NCBI GenBank assembly: GCA_003586115.2
Contig: QVOM02000053.1
Span: 7,553,035 to 7,617,034, forward strand
Direction of reading: 5' to 3'
DNA: 64,000 nucleotides
From: Salvator merianae
Taxonomy: Eukaryota > Chordata > Lepidosauria > Squamata > Teiidae
Every line of letters starts with the position of its first letter. The first letter of the stretch is position 1. The notes beneath the pieces were generated by a model. The model ran no database searches. It had not been told where the DNA came from and worked only from the letters and a program-made list of their open reading frames with translations. Shown here piece by piece: positions 32,701-43,900 of this stretch. The translations under genes were made by a program, and so were the position numbers.

Positions 32701-34302
32701 TACTTTTACCCCACCTTGTCCTCTAAGAAATTTCAGGTAGCAAACATAGTTCTTCTCCTTCTGCCCTGCCTTGAAATCTGAAATATTATTCCTTCTGCCT
32801 GTGCGTGCATGCTTTTATTGCCTCGACTGTTATGTTTTTCCTGCCGTGATTTAGCTTGATTGAGCGGAAAGACCACTGGCGCAAGGAGGCGGAGGAGCGA
32901 CAGCGGAATATGCCGGACCCAGCCATGCCTCCTGGCCATACCATGATGCCAGAGAGCCAGCGGTTGGACATGCTCAGCACTCTCAAACAGAGTAAGTAGA
33001 ACTGAGAAGCTGCTTCATAAAGAGCGCTCTGAGGACTGTCTAATCCTGTGGTCTTCCACTTACTTTGGGAGTCCATGGCCCTTTCTGCACTTGCCGGTAC
33101 ACCGGCCCACAGGTTGGCCTAGATAAGTCAAAGTCTCTGCTGTCCACATGTTAGTGCAGACTAGCTGAGGCCCTGTCCTGTCCTCTCCCTGGAATATTTT
33201 GTCCACACTGGATTTGACGGCAAAATGGCACTGTATTCCGGTCTAACAGTTGACCCATTAAAAGTAGACCTCGTGTTGGTTATTCATGGCGTAACAGACC
33301 ACAGTGGATGTGTGGAGTCCATGCTCTTTGGTCTGGTGTACTGTGCCTGGCCCTTTTAAACAGTGCACAAGAAAGCAACGATGGAAATGGGTGCACCGCC
33401 CCCAAAAAAGCCCCAGTTGGAAACTTCAAAGGATGTGAAATGTTGTTCTTATCCTTTGAAGGCTGGGCCAGAGCTCCCTGTCTGAATGCGGACAGCCTGG
33501 AAATAGAATATGGACAACATGTCCCACCGTGGGGCCAAGCTGACCCTTTCTAGCATGAACCAGCCTGGTCCAGTTTGGAAAGAGCCTAATTCTCAGCTGT
33601 TTTATCCTCCTCTCCTGGGGTCTGACCTCTCAGAATCCACCCCTCCATGGTGATGGGCATTTCCGTATGTGTCTTAATCACTATCCCGTCTTTCTTTGCT
33701 TCTGATTTGTGATTCCAGCCAGTTCTTTGGGATAATCTTAATCCAGTGGTTCTTAAAGGGGCATCCCTCAGTGCTGGACTACAGCCCCCATCATCCCTGC
33801 CCTGCTCTCTTGAGAAGCAGGATCATTTGCTGGCTGCTTAAGAAACATGGTCGTTCTCCACTGAATGTTGCTGGTATTGCCTGGTACCACTGATGTTCTG
33901 GTACCATTGGATCAGGGCTTGGTGACTACATGAACACATCCGTTCAGTTTTCTTAACCCATACAGCAGCAATTTGCTGTCACTTCTTTCTGGGAAGAGGC
34001 CAGGAATCAAACCTGTGACCCTCTTCTTTCCGGGCCGTTGCTCTGCCACTGTGCTAAGCCATTCCCGCTCTACTGCATGGGTAGTTTTAAGTGTAAACCT
34101 GTCCGTCTTTTCTCTTCCTTTTCACCCTTCTCTCGATGTAGCCCAAACGCAGCTCCTGAAAGATCTTGTGATGCTTCCAGTACGGGCCGATACTCTAAAC
34201 ATCCAGAACCGCCGGGCTACCCTGGAGAAGAAGTTGTCACAGATTGAGGAGGCGCTCAAGATATTTTCTCGGCCCAAAGTATTTATCAAACTGGACTCCT
34301 AG
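26797..34302 (+). CDS. ENKD1: Enkurin domain-containing protein 1
   Basis: Seven coding exons: 26797-26881, 27993-28217, 29076-29248, 30101-30262, 31646-31815, 32855-32991 and 34142-34302. Together they make 1113 nt and 370 residues, against 346 in human as I recall. Every junction is GT/AG and in phase. The N-terminus MSEGPSRITGPIPPDPTLCP matches the human start closely. A basic helical block, KENLRRMREIQKKCKEMEQ, and KALWRSQKYENVESKVK follow. The enkurin domain occupies about residues 268-366, with PDPAMPPGHTMMPESQRLD and the terminal KIFSRPKVFIKLDS. Known for ENKD1: a microtubule-binding centrosomal and ciliary protein that promotes ciliogenesis, with CP110 as reported partner. The extra length relative to human lies mainly in exons 2 and 4. 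No damage is seen. Confidence 0.96.
27050..27190 (+). mobile_element. LINE 3' tail remnant
   Basis: GATGTACCTCTTTATCC, then TTGTATAGGGCAAGAAATAAAT, is the recurrent L2-like tail of this genome (also at about 4020, 28480 and 63370). It is followed by a CATCCATC-type microsatellite at 27200-27220. Confidence 0.5.
28425..28535 (+). mobile_element. LINE 3' tail with AAAT repeat
   Basis: Two tandem GTTTTAATTGTTGTAACCTG units are followed by AGGGTATAGGGCAGGATAAA and an (AAAT)n end. This is the 3' terminus of an L2-like LINE in ENKD1 intron 2. Confidence 0.65.
29345..29450 (+). mobile_element. tRNA-derived SINE head
   Basis: Box A-like TAGCTGGGTGGCAGAGCAT and box B-like GGTTCATACCC lie 11 nt apart or less, a decayed pol III promoter in ENKD1 intron 3. 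The body is short. Confidence 0.5.
30380..30670. mobile_element. Two CR1-type LINE fragments in opposite orientation
   Basis: 30380-30520 follows the sense CR1 3' pattern (GAAATGTTTCTTCCCAG, AGACAAATTCATGGTGGATA). 30530-30670 follows the antisense pattern (CAGCCTCTGCTTGAATACAG, CTTACTGTAAAATACTTTTT). Both are decayed and lie in ENKD1 intron 4. Confidence 0.6.
30691..30855. mobile_element. MITE-like hairpin element, 165 bp
   Basis: GGCCTTTTCTGCACTTG at the left is mirrored by CAAGTGCAGAAAGGGCC at the right. The inner parts (TTATTCCAGATTATATCTTGG and TATAGTCCAGAATAAAG) extend the hairpin. A related single end, GGCCCTTTCTGCACTTGCC, occurs at 33078-33096 in intron 6. There is no coding sequence. 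Confidence 0.7.
31885..32400 (-). mobile_element. CR1-type LINE 3' part, antisense
   Basis: The stretch reads as reverse-complement CR1. Patterns include GGTCCATCTGGCCCAGCATC, CCTTTCTTGAAGGTATCCAG, AAATTCCATAGACCAGTGA and TATAGTTCAATCTCATCCC. The 3' end is at the left. It occupies most of ENKD1 intron 5. The frame is not intact. Confidence 0.75.
33970..34078 (-). mobile_element. tRNA-derived SINE, antisense
   Basis: GCTCTGCCACTGTGCTAAGC and GGAATCAAACCTGTGACCC are the reversed box A and box B regions of the SINE family seen at 10.1 kb. It ends about 65 bp before the last ENKD1 exon. Confidence 0.65.
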
Positions 34303-34825
34303 GCGAGAGGCGAGGCATTCCCTTTATGGACTCCAGTAGGGATGAAAGGCCTAGCATTTCCTCTTTGCTTTTTCAGTCAGCCAGACACACTTGCAGCTGT
34401 CCACTGTTCTGGGCTTTGCCCACAGTGCTCAGTCCTTCAGACATTCGGAAGCAGAAGATGCTCAGCTTTATCTACCTGCTTATCTTGCTTTGCACGCAAG
34501 AGGGCAGGTGGATTTAAAAAAACCCGATGGTGATGGTGGTAGGTGCCTTTTCTCAGGAGTCTGACCTTTGGGAAAACTCCCTTGGGTAACCTGTAGGCAT
34601 AGTTGGAGTGAATTGGGTTTCTACTCCACTGTATGGGGTGGGGAGCGCATACCTGAGAAATCCAGACGTACAGAGGGGCTTCTGCCCTCCCAAGGCAATG
34701 CAGGGAATGCAATAAGGGTGTGCAGTGTCTTTACAAGGAACCAGGGCTTAGAGAGGCATGTGCAATTGCAGCATGGGTATGTGAACCTTTTTAAAAAAAA
34801 AATAAAGGAACTTTTGTAAGTGCTT
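34303..34825 (+). other. ENKD1: ENKD1 3' UTR
   Basis: An AATAAA signal at 34801-34806 follows an A-run, with T/G-rich sequence (CTTTTGTAAGTGCTTGTAAC) behind it. The UTR would be about 0.5 kb. Confidence 0.6.
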
Positions 34826-35668
34826 GTAACAGTGCGGCAGCTGAAATGGCATCTGCCTTCAGAAGGAATCCGAGGCTTCTTCAGAGATTTGGTCATTGTG
34901 AACTATTAATTAGAGGTGCAGAAATGGTTGTTTCCGTGTTATTGGAAAGCCCACATTTAACGGAGGCTAGCTGCCATTTACCAGGCGACTGAAAGGGGAG
35001 TTCATAGGTGTTTATAGCTGTGTCACAGTTTAAATATTGACCTTTCCCAGCAGGTGCAGGAAGGTGTGTGGCAGCATCCCATAATCCCATCACTCCAGCA
35101 AACGTGGGCTCGCTTGCACTGAATATGGTCTTCCTCACCATTCGGAGGGCTGCTTTGAACGTTTGAAGTAATGACTTGCCCACCGCTGCTTCCACTTCGT
35201 GGACACGATAATGCTGACCCTAGTTTTCATTCGGGTGGTAAATTTTACAATGGGTCAAAGTCATACCAGTGTTGCTCTAGTAACATCTTGTCCCTCTTGT
35301 CTGGTTAGCAGCAAGGATGGACTGTGGGTCAGGGGGCGGCCACTTGCTTTGTCTGCAAAAGTCCCAAGTTCTCAGCTGGCATCCTGGCTTAAAAAGAGCA
35401 CATGCTGGAAAGAGAAATGATTGGATCGTGGAGCAAGTATTATTGTTTGCAGTTAGTATTGCAGTACGTTGTAGTGCAAAGTGTAGGTCTCCAAGATAGT
35501 CGGTGTGTCAGTTCTAGGGTGTTCTATTCCATATTCTTCCTCTTCACCCACCAAAGATGCCTAGTTCTTGCTCTCTGGCTCGCTTTTGCAACCATATGCA
35601 GCTTTGGGTTTCTCCTTCTAATTCCCTTTAATGTGTGCAGCCTGCTGTTTTGGACTGTGTCAGGAGTT
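34826..35668. other. Gene-free intergenic DNA
   Basis: No exon, RNA gene or clear repeat is recognised in this part of the ENKD1-PARD6A interval. Confidence 0.45.
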
Positions 35669-35965
35669 GGGATGTGCACAAATTTAATTTTTATGGTCTG
35701 GTTCAGTTGAAACCTTGAAACGGTTCAGTGGTTCCATCACTTTAAAATTGTTTCAAAAATCTTTTAAAGAAGAACAAAAATATTGCTGAATGGGTTCCAT
35801 GTTGAACCAGTTTGGCTCAAACCGTGGTGGTTCATGGGGTTCTGTTTGCACTCCCATTGTTCTTTTCTGAATTTGAACTGAAGTCTAGAACTAGCAGGGG
35901 GGTTGGTTCGAATTTGAACTGTTTGATACCCCCTTGGTTCTTGTTCAACAGGTTCAGCACATTCC
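35669..35965. mobile_element. MITE-like element, GGGATGTGC termini
   Basis: The left end GGGATGTGCACAAAT is mirrored by TTCAGCACATTCC at the right. The interior is rich in GGTTC/GAACC words in both orientations (for example GGTTCAGTTGAAACC and GTTCGAATTTGAAC), so it folds extensively. It resembles non-autonomous DNA elements of lizards with a GGGATGTGCACGAA end. This identification is from memory. Confidence 0.6.
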
Positions 35966-38900
35966 TAATAAGGAACCACAGATGGAATACAGTTAGTGCC
36001 TGAGCTGGTAAACAAGTCCATCTAGAGTCACATGCTCATATGATGTGAAATGGAATTAAAGTGCTTTTAGAAGTGCGGTAAAAGCACATATAATGCAATT
36101 TTACACCACATATTTTTGCTATTATGTGTTTAACTAATGGCAACTGTATCTTATATTAGGACATTTTTTGTCCTGCTATATTTTGCTACAAAAAGCATAG
36201 GAGTGTCCTCCACTTATTTTTATGTGGTGTGGAAGATGCTTGGTATGACTTTTTTTTGGAAAAAATGAGTTCCAAGGGTGGATTTGTGTGTTTTGGTGAG
36301 TTTTGATGGGATCTGGGTGAATTTTTTGTGGATGTGATCGCTTTTATGTGTCTTGAATGCCTTTGCGTGTACAGTGTGGAGGAGTGGAGTTGGCCATTAG
36401 TTTAGCTTGTTTTGGTTGGTTTTGATTGCTTTCTGTGCATTTGTGTGTTTTGGACGGCTTTTGCTTGTGCGCTGTAGTGGATTTATGCTCTTGTTAGTGC
36501 TGAGTGATTGGACTCCTGAGTGAGTACAGAGTGCTTTTTGATATGTGTGCATATACAGAGGGCTTTCTGGTGTGCTCGGGTGCCTTTCATTGCATACATC
36601 TTTTCTTTGCTGTGTGTGCCATTTTTTGTTGCGTTTTCTGCTGTGTGTAGAACTGTTTTATGGTGCAGAGATTTCAGGGAGGAAAAAGAAGGTTCCTAAG
36701 TGTGCTGGGAGCAAGGCAGGAGGTTCCTCCTATCTTGCCCAGAGGCTTCCATGGCAGTCCCAAGAATTCTTATTTCTTAGGGTCCAAGAGCTCTGCCACC
36801 ATCAGTTCAGAAGACATCAGAGGTAGGAGATGGTGCGTTTTCTTTTCTACAGGGCTTTGTCACTGAATCATTATCCGGTATATGCAGGGAGGGCCTAGGC
36901 ATCCTGCTTGGCATCAGAGTGTTTCCTTATTGAAGCTTGCCAATAGCCTGTGCCTTGATGTAGGGGAGCTGGCATTAGGGCATTTTTAGCATTGCAGTCT
37001 ATGAAAAACCCTTGTCTGGATGTGGGTGATCAAGGCTGCAGGCATCTTGCCTGACATCTGTGTGGTGGAGGTTTAAGGCATCGCATCTGTGTGTTCTGGC
37101 ATTTTCCCCATGGTAAATGCTCTCAGAGGGGGCTATGCTGTGCCCCTTTCAGTGCTGCGTTCTTTCCTCCATTGCCTTGCCTTCCCCATTTAAGGCAATG
37201 TCATTTTAAAAAGGGTTAGTCAACCCCAGTGTAAAGCAGTGGAGCTTGTTGGCACAGTTTCTCTAATGCCCAGATTTACACTGATGTCTTGCTGCTTGCA
37301 TACTGTGTTTTCATGTTGAACAACATTTTCTTGGAATGGAACCCTCGCATCCTACGTTTCACTGTGCCTCTGAAAAGCTAATTTTAGCCAATGCATTTGT
37401 GCCAAAATGACGTAAAAGTGGAAGAGATGGGATCCAACCTATTTACCACTTGCAAAACCTATTTATATTCTGCTCTGTCAAAAGTCTCAGGAGCTGACTT
37501 ACAATAAATGGATGTGTAAAAATGTTAAAACCTCAAGAATATCCTTTGGCAGTGCAGTATCTGCCAAGCGTTGAAAACTACTACAATTCCCATCTGCCCC
37601 AGCACCCTGCTGAAAGATCCTTTAGGAACTGCATAGTAAGTTTGAAAGAGGTTTAAAAAGGTTAGCAAGCAGCCTTGGCCTTCTATCCTTCTCCCCCTTT
37701 GTAGTTTGCTAAAGCCCAGCCAGAATGACTGAGCCTTCTTTTCCATCCAACTCCAGGGCAGAACTAGAAGATGTTGTAGATGCAGGATGAAATAATTCTC
37801 TGCTGTGCGGCTCAAGACCAAAACCATTTGCTGAGCATTGTTCTCCCTGCTTGATCTATTGATCTAGAGCATGACTATGTATGAAAAATGTATTCCGTAA
37901 GGCCAATGGCCATTCCAAATCCAAATATAAAACAGGTAGAGCGAAACCCACCATAACACCTTGTACAGATGTATGTACACATCAGTGGTTGGATAGGATG
38001 GAGGTAAGACCCTTAGTGATTGTATGGAGCAGGAAATTTCAGCAAATACAAGCGCCTTCTCTTTCTTGCCTTCTGGCCATCCCAGCTGCAGGGTCTTGGG
38101 TTTCTTCAGCTTGATCCCTGCCCTTGGCCACGGCTGCACAATGGTAGCTGGCCTTCTTGTGGCAGGCCTGTTGATAGTTCAAGATGCTGATTAGCCCACA
38201 AATCAAAGGATGAAGGCTTCCAAAGCTCTTTCTGCAAGGTCAGAGCAGCTGCTGCTGGCCACACTAGCAAGATTTACTCTCCCTTACTAGCGAATAACAA
38301 GGATTAGTCCTTTTGATTCTTCCTAAATGTTGTTTCTAATCCTGTATCCATAGCATCCATTCTTCGGATGTATTAAAACAGTAATCGACTACATGGGGCC
38401 TCTGGAAACAAGGTGCGGTTAGCAATTTGAGCCCAGACTTTGCTAACTTGATCTGTTCTGGATGATTTGGACAGCAGCTGCCATTAGACCCTGCAAAGGC
38501 TGTTTGAGAGTCCAGTGATCTCATTTTTAGTTTGCAGTGGGTTAGATCTTCACTCGCCTCAAAATATGGAAAGACCAAATTGCTGCATTTGAAGAACTGT
38601 TTCCTGACCCGTGCTCCCCTACCTTCCTGCCAGCTGCTGTCCTAAAACCTGACTGAATATATTATCATGGAGAGGAGAGCTATTTGTCATGTCTGTACAA
38701 TAAAATGGAACATGGGCATTGCTTAACTGCTCACTCATCATAAATCAGAATGGCCAAAAGGCAACTGAAGGCTACATTTATGCCTCTATGAGGCAGTGCT
38801 AATGTACCAAAAACAAAGAAGGTGGAAGTAGGTAAATGCAGATAACACTATTAGGCTAATTTAGAAATAAAATTTTATGGAGTCTGTATCTGAAAGCTGT

Positions 38901-40425
38901 TTAGGTGTGAGGGAATGCTTGGATGAAAGGGCTATTTGTTACAGAGGCTTCCTTTCCCAGGTGCTTTTGGCTGGTGAAAATGAAAAAGCCATGCTAAGAT
39001 AAACCATTAGTAACAGAAAAGCAGGTGCAAAGGCTCCAGGCAAAAGATGTAACAGGAAGCCAACCACTGTGCAAGAACAAATCAAGTTTAAAAAAATTAT
39101 AAAACTAGCTACAGCCCCATACGTATAGTTTTTTACTCATTATAAATGCCCACATGCCCACACAGATTTCCTGCCAACAAGGATCCAGAACAACCTGGGA
39201 GAATTCAATGCACATTATATTTGCACAAGACATCTTTTGCATCATGATCCAGATGTCTCTTGTCTTCATTTTTGCAGAAGACGGAATAGCCACTGGGCAT
39301 TCTCTGTTTGCTGAAGGATACCTAGACCTTTTGCCCACAGTGGGAAATAAGCAAGGGAAGAACTAAGCAAAGTTACTGCTAAGAGGAGGGGAGACCCGGA
39401 ATCTTCTGCCTTCAGCTCTAGGGTGAACTTTGAACTGAAACTTGCAGAATTAAGATTATTTTTTTCTGGCTGTCAATAGACGCCCATTTTCCTTTTCGCT
39501 TCTCTCCCAGGTCCTAACCTCTCATTTCCCCCCTTCTATGGCCACAAGGTGGTAGGGCAGAGAATAAATCTGAATAAAATAAATAAATAAATATTTTTAA
39601 AAAGCTAAACACAAAATCCACCTCTTTGGAACCTGAGCCACCAGTTGAAAACTGAAGGCTTGGCTATGCAAGTATTCTACACCCTTGTGGTCCTTTAGCC
39701 ATTCATGATCTTTTCACACACGGAAGTTTTTGTGACATGGAGGGGGACTGAAGTCTCTCCATGCACCCTTGTGCTCCTTTGGCACGGGATGCTATGGATA
39801 CGGGCAGGCTTCAGCGTACCCCAAGCTGCTTTGAAAACTGCGTGGAGATGTGGCCAAAGTCATCAGATTGCAACCTGCCTGTTGCCATTTTCCTCTGAGC
39901 ATTTCAGAAGAGCGATTAGCACAGCTTGAAGAAGGCCCAGGGCAGTCGTACTCATCAAGCAGTTTTTTCCTCTGGTCCCTGAAGATTCCACTGATTTTGC
40001 CAGTGAAAGCAAAAAGAAAAATTGAAGTAGTTCTGGATGGACAAAAGGAGTTACAAACTGTCCCCTCCCAATCCATCTGACTGGTTCTCCTTTAGTACCA
40101 TATTAAGTGCAGATCATGCTTGCAAGTATCAACTGCATAGTCTAATTTGACGTTCCTCAAAGCCACTGTTTATCCATCTCTTACTTGATTCGAATTATCA
40201 GAGCCCTTTTCCCTCTCTATCAGGGTGACAACAGTGCAGCCATTTTGATATTGCCGAGTTAACAAGTCCCAAAATTCCTTGCTTCTGGCTGTGCCAGCCA
40301 GGGCTGATGAGAGGTGTTGTTCAGTAATATCTACAGACGCAAATGTCAGCTTAGTACTACTTTGCTTCCCTTCCCATACTCACAGAATGTGACCAAAAAA
40401 ATCGCAAGGAAACACTTTTCTTAAA
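35966..40425. other. Gene-free interval between ENKD1 and PARD6A
   Basis: 36220-36640 is a strongly T/G-biased stretch (TTTTGGT and TGTGTTTTGG words) without a clean repeat unit. 37040-37190 resembles 6330-6530. An L2-like tail with (AAAT)n ends near 39595. 38640-38900 is repeat-free and AT-rich and could include conserved non-coding DNA. Open frames are short and carry no recognised domain. Confidence 0.4.
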
Positions 40426-40911
40426 AAAAGTTTTAATAGTCTGTTGCAATATATTAATCTGTGATGCATATTAATCGTAAAAACAAAACAACTAAAAACA
40501 AACACTTCATGAGATACTGGAGTTGGGGGAGGCGGGGGCCATAGATGAAGTGAGAGAGAATTCCCCCTCCTCGTGACCTGGAAATGGCCTGATGGAAGAG
40601 TGGAAAGAGGGAAGACAAACCAGACTGCCCTCCCTTCGACTCAGTGGGAGCTGGGATGGGGCCTCTCGCGTGAGAAAGTATTCACAGGGACAGGTGAGCT
40701 CGCCCTGATTGCTCCGATTCCAGTGGCCGTCTTGGCTACAGAGAGCACCAGTCTGGACTTCAGGCAGTGTGCAGGAAGAATCAGTGACGGCTAAACCTGG
40801 GTGGTGCCCAGATAGGCCCTCGAACCCGTTCCACTGGCCAGGGATGAGGTGCCCCCAAACTGACCTTGGAAATGCTGCGATTGGAACACAAGGGAAGGAG
40901 AGTTTCCAGGG
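40426..40911 (-). other. PARD6A: PARD6A 3' UTR
   Basis: On the minus strand the stop at 40914-40912 is followed by about 0.5 kb. An ATTAAA-type signal lies near 40431-40437 (TTTTAAT on the plus strand). No AATAAA is seen closer to the stop. Confidence 0.5.
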
Positions 40912-43900
40912 CTATAGTGTGACGACAGTGCCGTCCTCCCGAAGGCTCCCTGCTCGACTGCCCCGGACCGGGCTGCCACTGCTGCTGTGACTGTTCAGGG
41001 AAGGCAGAGAACCCTGAGAGCTGTACAGAGACAAGCTGTGCTGCAGGCTCTCGAGGAGGCCCCCGTTGGGGCAGCCGGCGGGCAAGTCGCTCTCGATCAC
41101 AAGGTCGCCCTCTTCGTCGCTCTCCCCTTCCGCAGTGCTGCAGTTGCTCAAGTACTGGGAAGCCGGGCTGGGCGTCTGCTGGCTGGGGGTGCTGTCCGTG
41201 GACACGCCCGAGCTGCCCGAGGCCTTGCTGCTTCGGATGACGTTATTGCGCTGATTGGCCGGCTTGACAGTTATTATGAGGTTGTGGCTGTTGGCCACCA
41301 TCATGTCCGTGACCTGGTCCAGCGACTTGCCAGCTACGTCGATGCCGTTGACTTCTAGGATTTCGTCATTCACAGCCAGCAGCCCTGTGCTCTCCGCCAG
41401 GCCCCCCTTGACCAAGCGGGAGATGAAAATGCCAGGGACCTTTTCCACCCCGTGGGGGGCCACCCGCACACTCACCCCATCCCGGATGTAGAAGCCCAGT
41501 GGTTTGTTAGACCCGTGTTTATGCAGCCGCACTCGCCGGTGGGTCTCGGGCAGAATGTCCACGTCAATGATGGAGGAGATCTGGCGGAAGTCCTGTGGCA
41601 TGCCGATGAGCAAGTGGGGCTTGGTCCGCTGATGCGCCGGGCGCAGGAGTCCTTTTTTCTTCCTCTGCAGGGAGTTGGACGCAAAGACACTGCTGTCGGC
41701 TTCTGCTGCAAGGAAGCAGAAAAACAGATCAGACGTACGTCTGCGTGCTGCTGAAGCCGGTTCACTTCCAGTATCTCTCTGTCCACAACTGAAGCTTGCC
41801 AGTCATGTACCGCTATGATTCCTTTATCAACCGTAACTGCTTTTGCATTGCATACTTCAGATAACGGAATACATAAAGTAATCTACAAAGGGCTTCCTGA
41901 CGCGCATTTTCTTTCATTTATTGCCTTTATTGTTGAGCTGGCCTCATCTGCCCCCTCTGGTCCCAAGCAGGTTTTACACCATATACAGGGATAAACAGTG
42001 CCCTATATGAGAGGACCTTGGAGACAAACGCAGTGCCCATAATTGGTTGCCAAGTCCAACTGACCTTGCCTAGCTGGGAAATGACAGCAAAATCAATGTG
42101 TTAACAGGGTCCTTATGTTTGTGGGATTTCCCAGGAAAAAAACCAACCCGATCTCCCTACTATTTGTCTGTACGGGGCCATCTGGACAGATAAAGGATCG
42201 GTGTAAAGCAGGCTACCTGCAGCTTGCAGAATGTGTTCTGAAAACAGCTCCGTGTACATTAGCAGCTTTGAAACTTTAGGAAATCCTGCCTTCCATGATC
42301 CCCTTTGTCCTACAGCTAACCAACCCAATGGAGCTACTTTTCTATCATTTTTCATTAAAAGGGGGTAGAAGGGAAAGGGAATTTGGAAGAAGCATAACTA
42401 TAGACCCCTCTGACGGCATCACAGTCACTTGGGGTGCCTCCAGAGGGTGAGAGAAAAAATTATTTTGATCCTGCAATTGCATCTCAGCATCTCCACTAGA
42501 CAGCGTGAAACTTTGGGGGTCTACTCTGTAAAATGCTCAGGAGAGGCCCCACATGTGGGTGGCAGATAGAAAGAAGGGCATTGCTCCTACACCTTTAATA
42601 GATGTAGGATGTTGCTTCTTATTCAGGGAATATCTGCTGAAATTCCTGCTGTACTGTAGTTAAAGGTGGAAGATCCCTGGACCGCTTTCTGTCTGACCTT
42701 CCCAGCTACCAAACCCCATTTTAAATAAAACAAGCACTCATCTTGTTACCAGTGTTTTTTGCTGAACAATAACATCTCTCTCTCTCTCTTGCAGCCAGTT
42801 TTCAGTTGGCTTAAATTCATGCTTTTTACTGTTTTCAGATATTTTTAAACTGTAACAAACCCTTAGACCTCAAGGGCACAGGGCAGGATATAGATAGAAA
42901 CAAACTAATAACAAACAAATCTAAAAAGAGCATTGCTGAACTCTGGAGTCTAAAGGTACCCGACTGTATTACTCAATAGTGAATGAGGCCACTGGGTCGT
43001 TTAGCACAGAGCTGCCGGCCCTAACAGGGTTTCACATGGGAGTCTTTCTGCAGTCCTACTTGGGGCAACGTAGAATTAAGCCTCAAACCTACAAAGCTGT
43101 TCCTTCCTACCAGTGAGCTACAGAGTTTCCCAGTGTCAAAGACGGCTTTAAGGCACCAAAAGGCACAGACAGCGCAAGTGCTAAACAAGGCCTCATTCCG
43201 CTGACAGCTTCTTCCTGTGCCTCTATACTCAGATTGGACTCCAATCCATGCCTCCATGCGCAGGGTTCTGCCAGTGTGACAGGACCGGTCTCTTCCAGGA
43301 TTACGCGCCGTGTGCCAAGATGGGATTAAAAAGGATATGAATAATTCAATTTTAATCACACGTTGAGCTATGCCCTGCAGCTTTAACTCTGTAACTACCA
43401 GCTCAAAGCACAAAGAACAGGCTGGGAGCAAAAACAGCTGCAAAAATAAAACCACAAAACAGGTTTCATGAGGAAATGTCTTTGGAACAAGAATTTTCAG
43501 ATTCCATAAAGTGCCTGCATATGAGTCCTGGAGGAACCTGTCAGAGGAGGCCTGGATTTCCAAACAAATAAAAAAAAGAAGCATATATTTATATTCCCCA
43601 CAGGAGAACTGAACAACACTTTTGGTTACTGAGGACAAACATTTTAGTAGTTAAAGGTTTCAGATAAAGGCAGGTCTAGTGAATCTTGCAGTACTGGCTA
43701 TCTGAACTTGCTTAACCTCGCAGGCTTCATAAAGGACCAAATGGATCAGTGGCAAACAATTAACCTCTACAATTCATTAGCTCAGTTACCAGAAGACCTT
43801 ACTTCAATCCTGTATGTGGCTCTATCAGTGGTACTGGCTACTAGTCAGGATGGCTGTGCATTGTATGAAGACTAGCTATTGAGATGGCATATCAGAGAAC

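Noticed and set aside
41702..41705. Alternative PARD6A exon 3 acceptor 3 nt downstream
   Set aside because: It would remove one alanine; the longer form gives QKRAEADSS, matching human.
43021..43638. 205-codon minus-strand ORF in PARD6A intron 2
   Set aside because: No domain, no conserved-looking pattern, no Kozak or splice support. Treated as chance.
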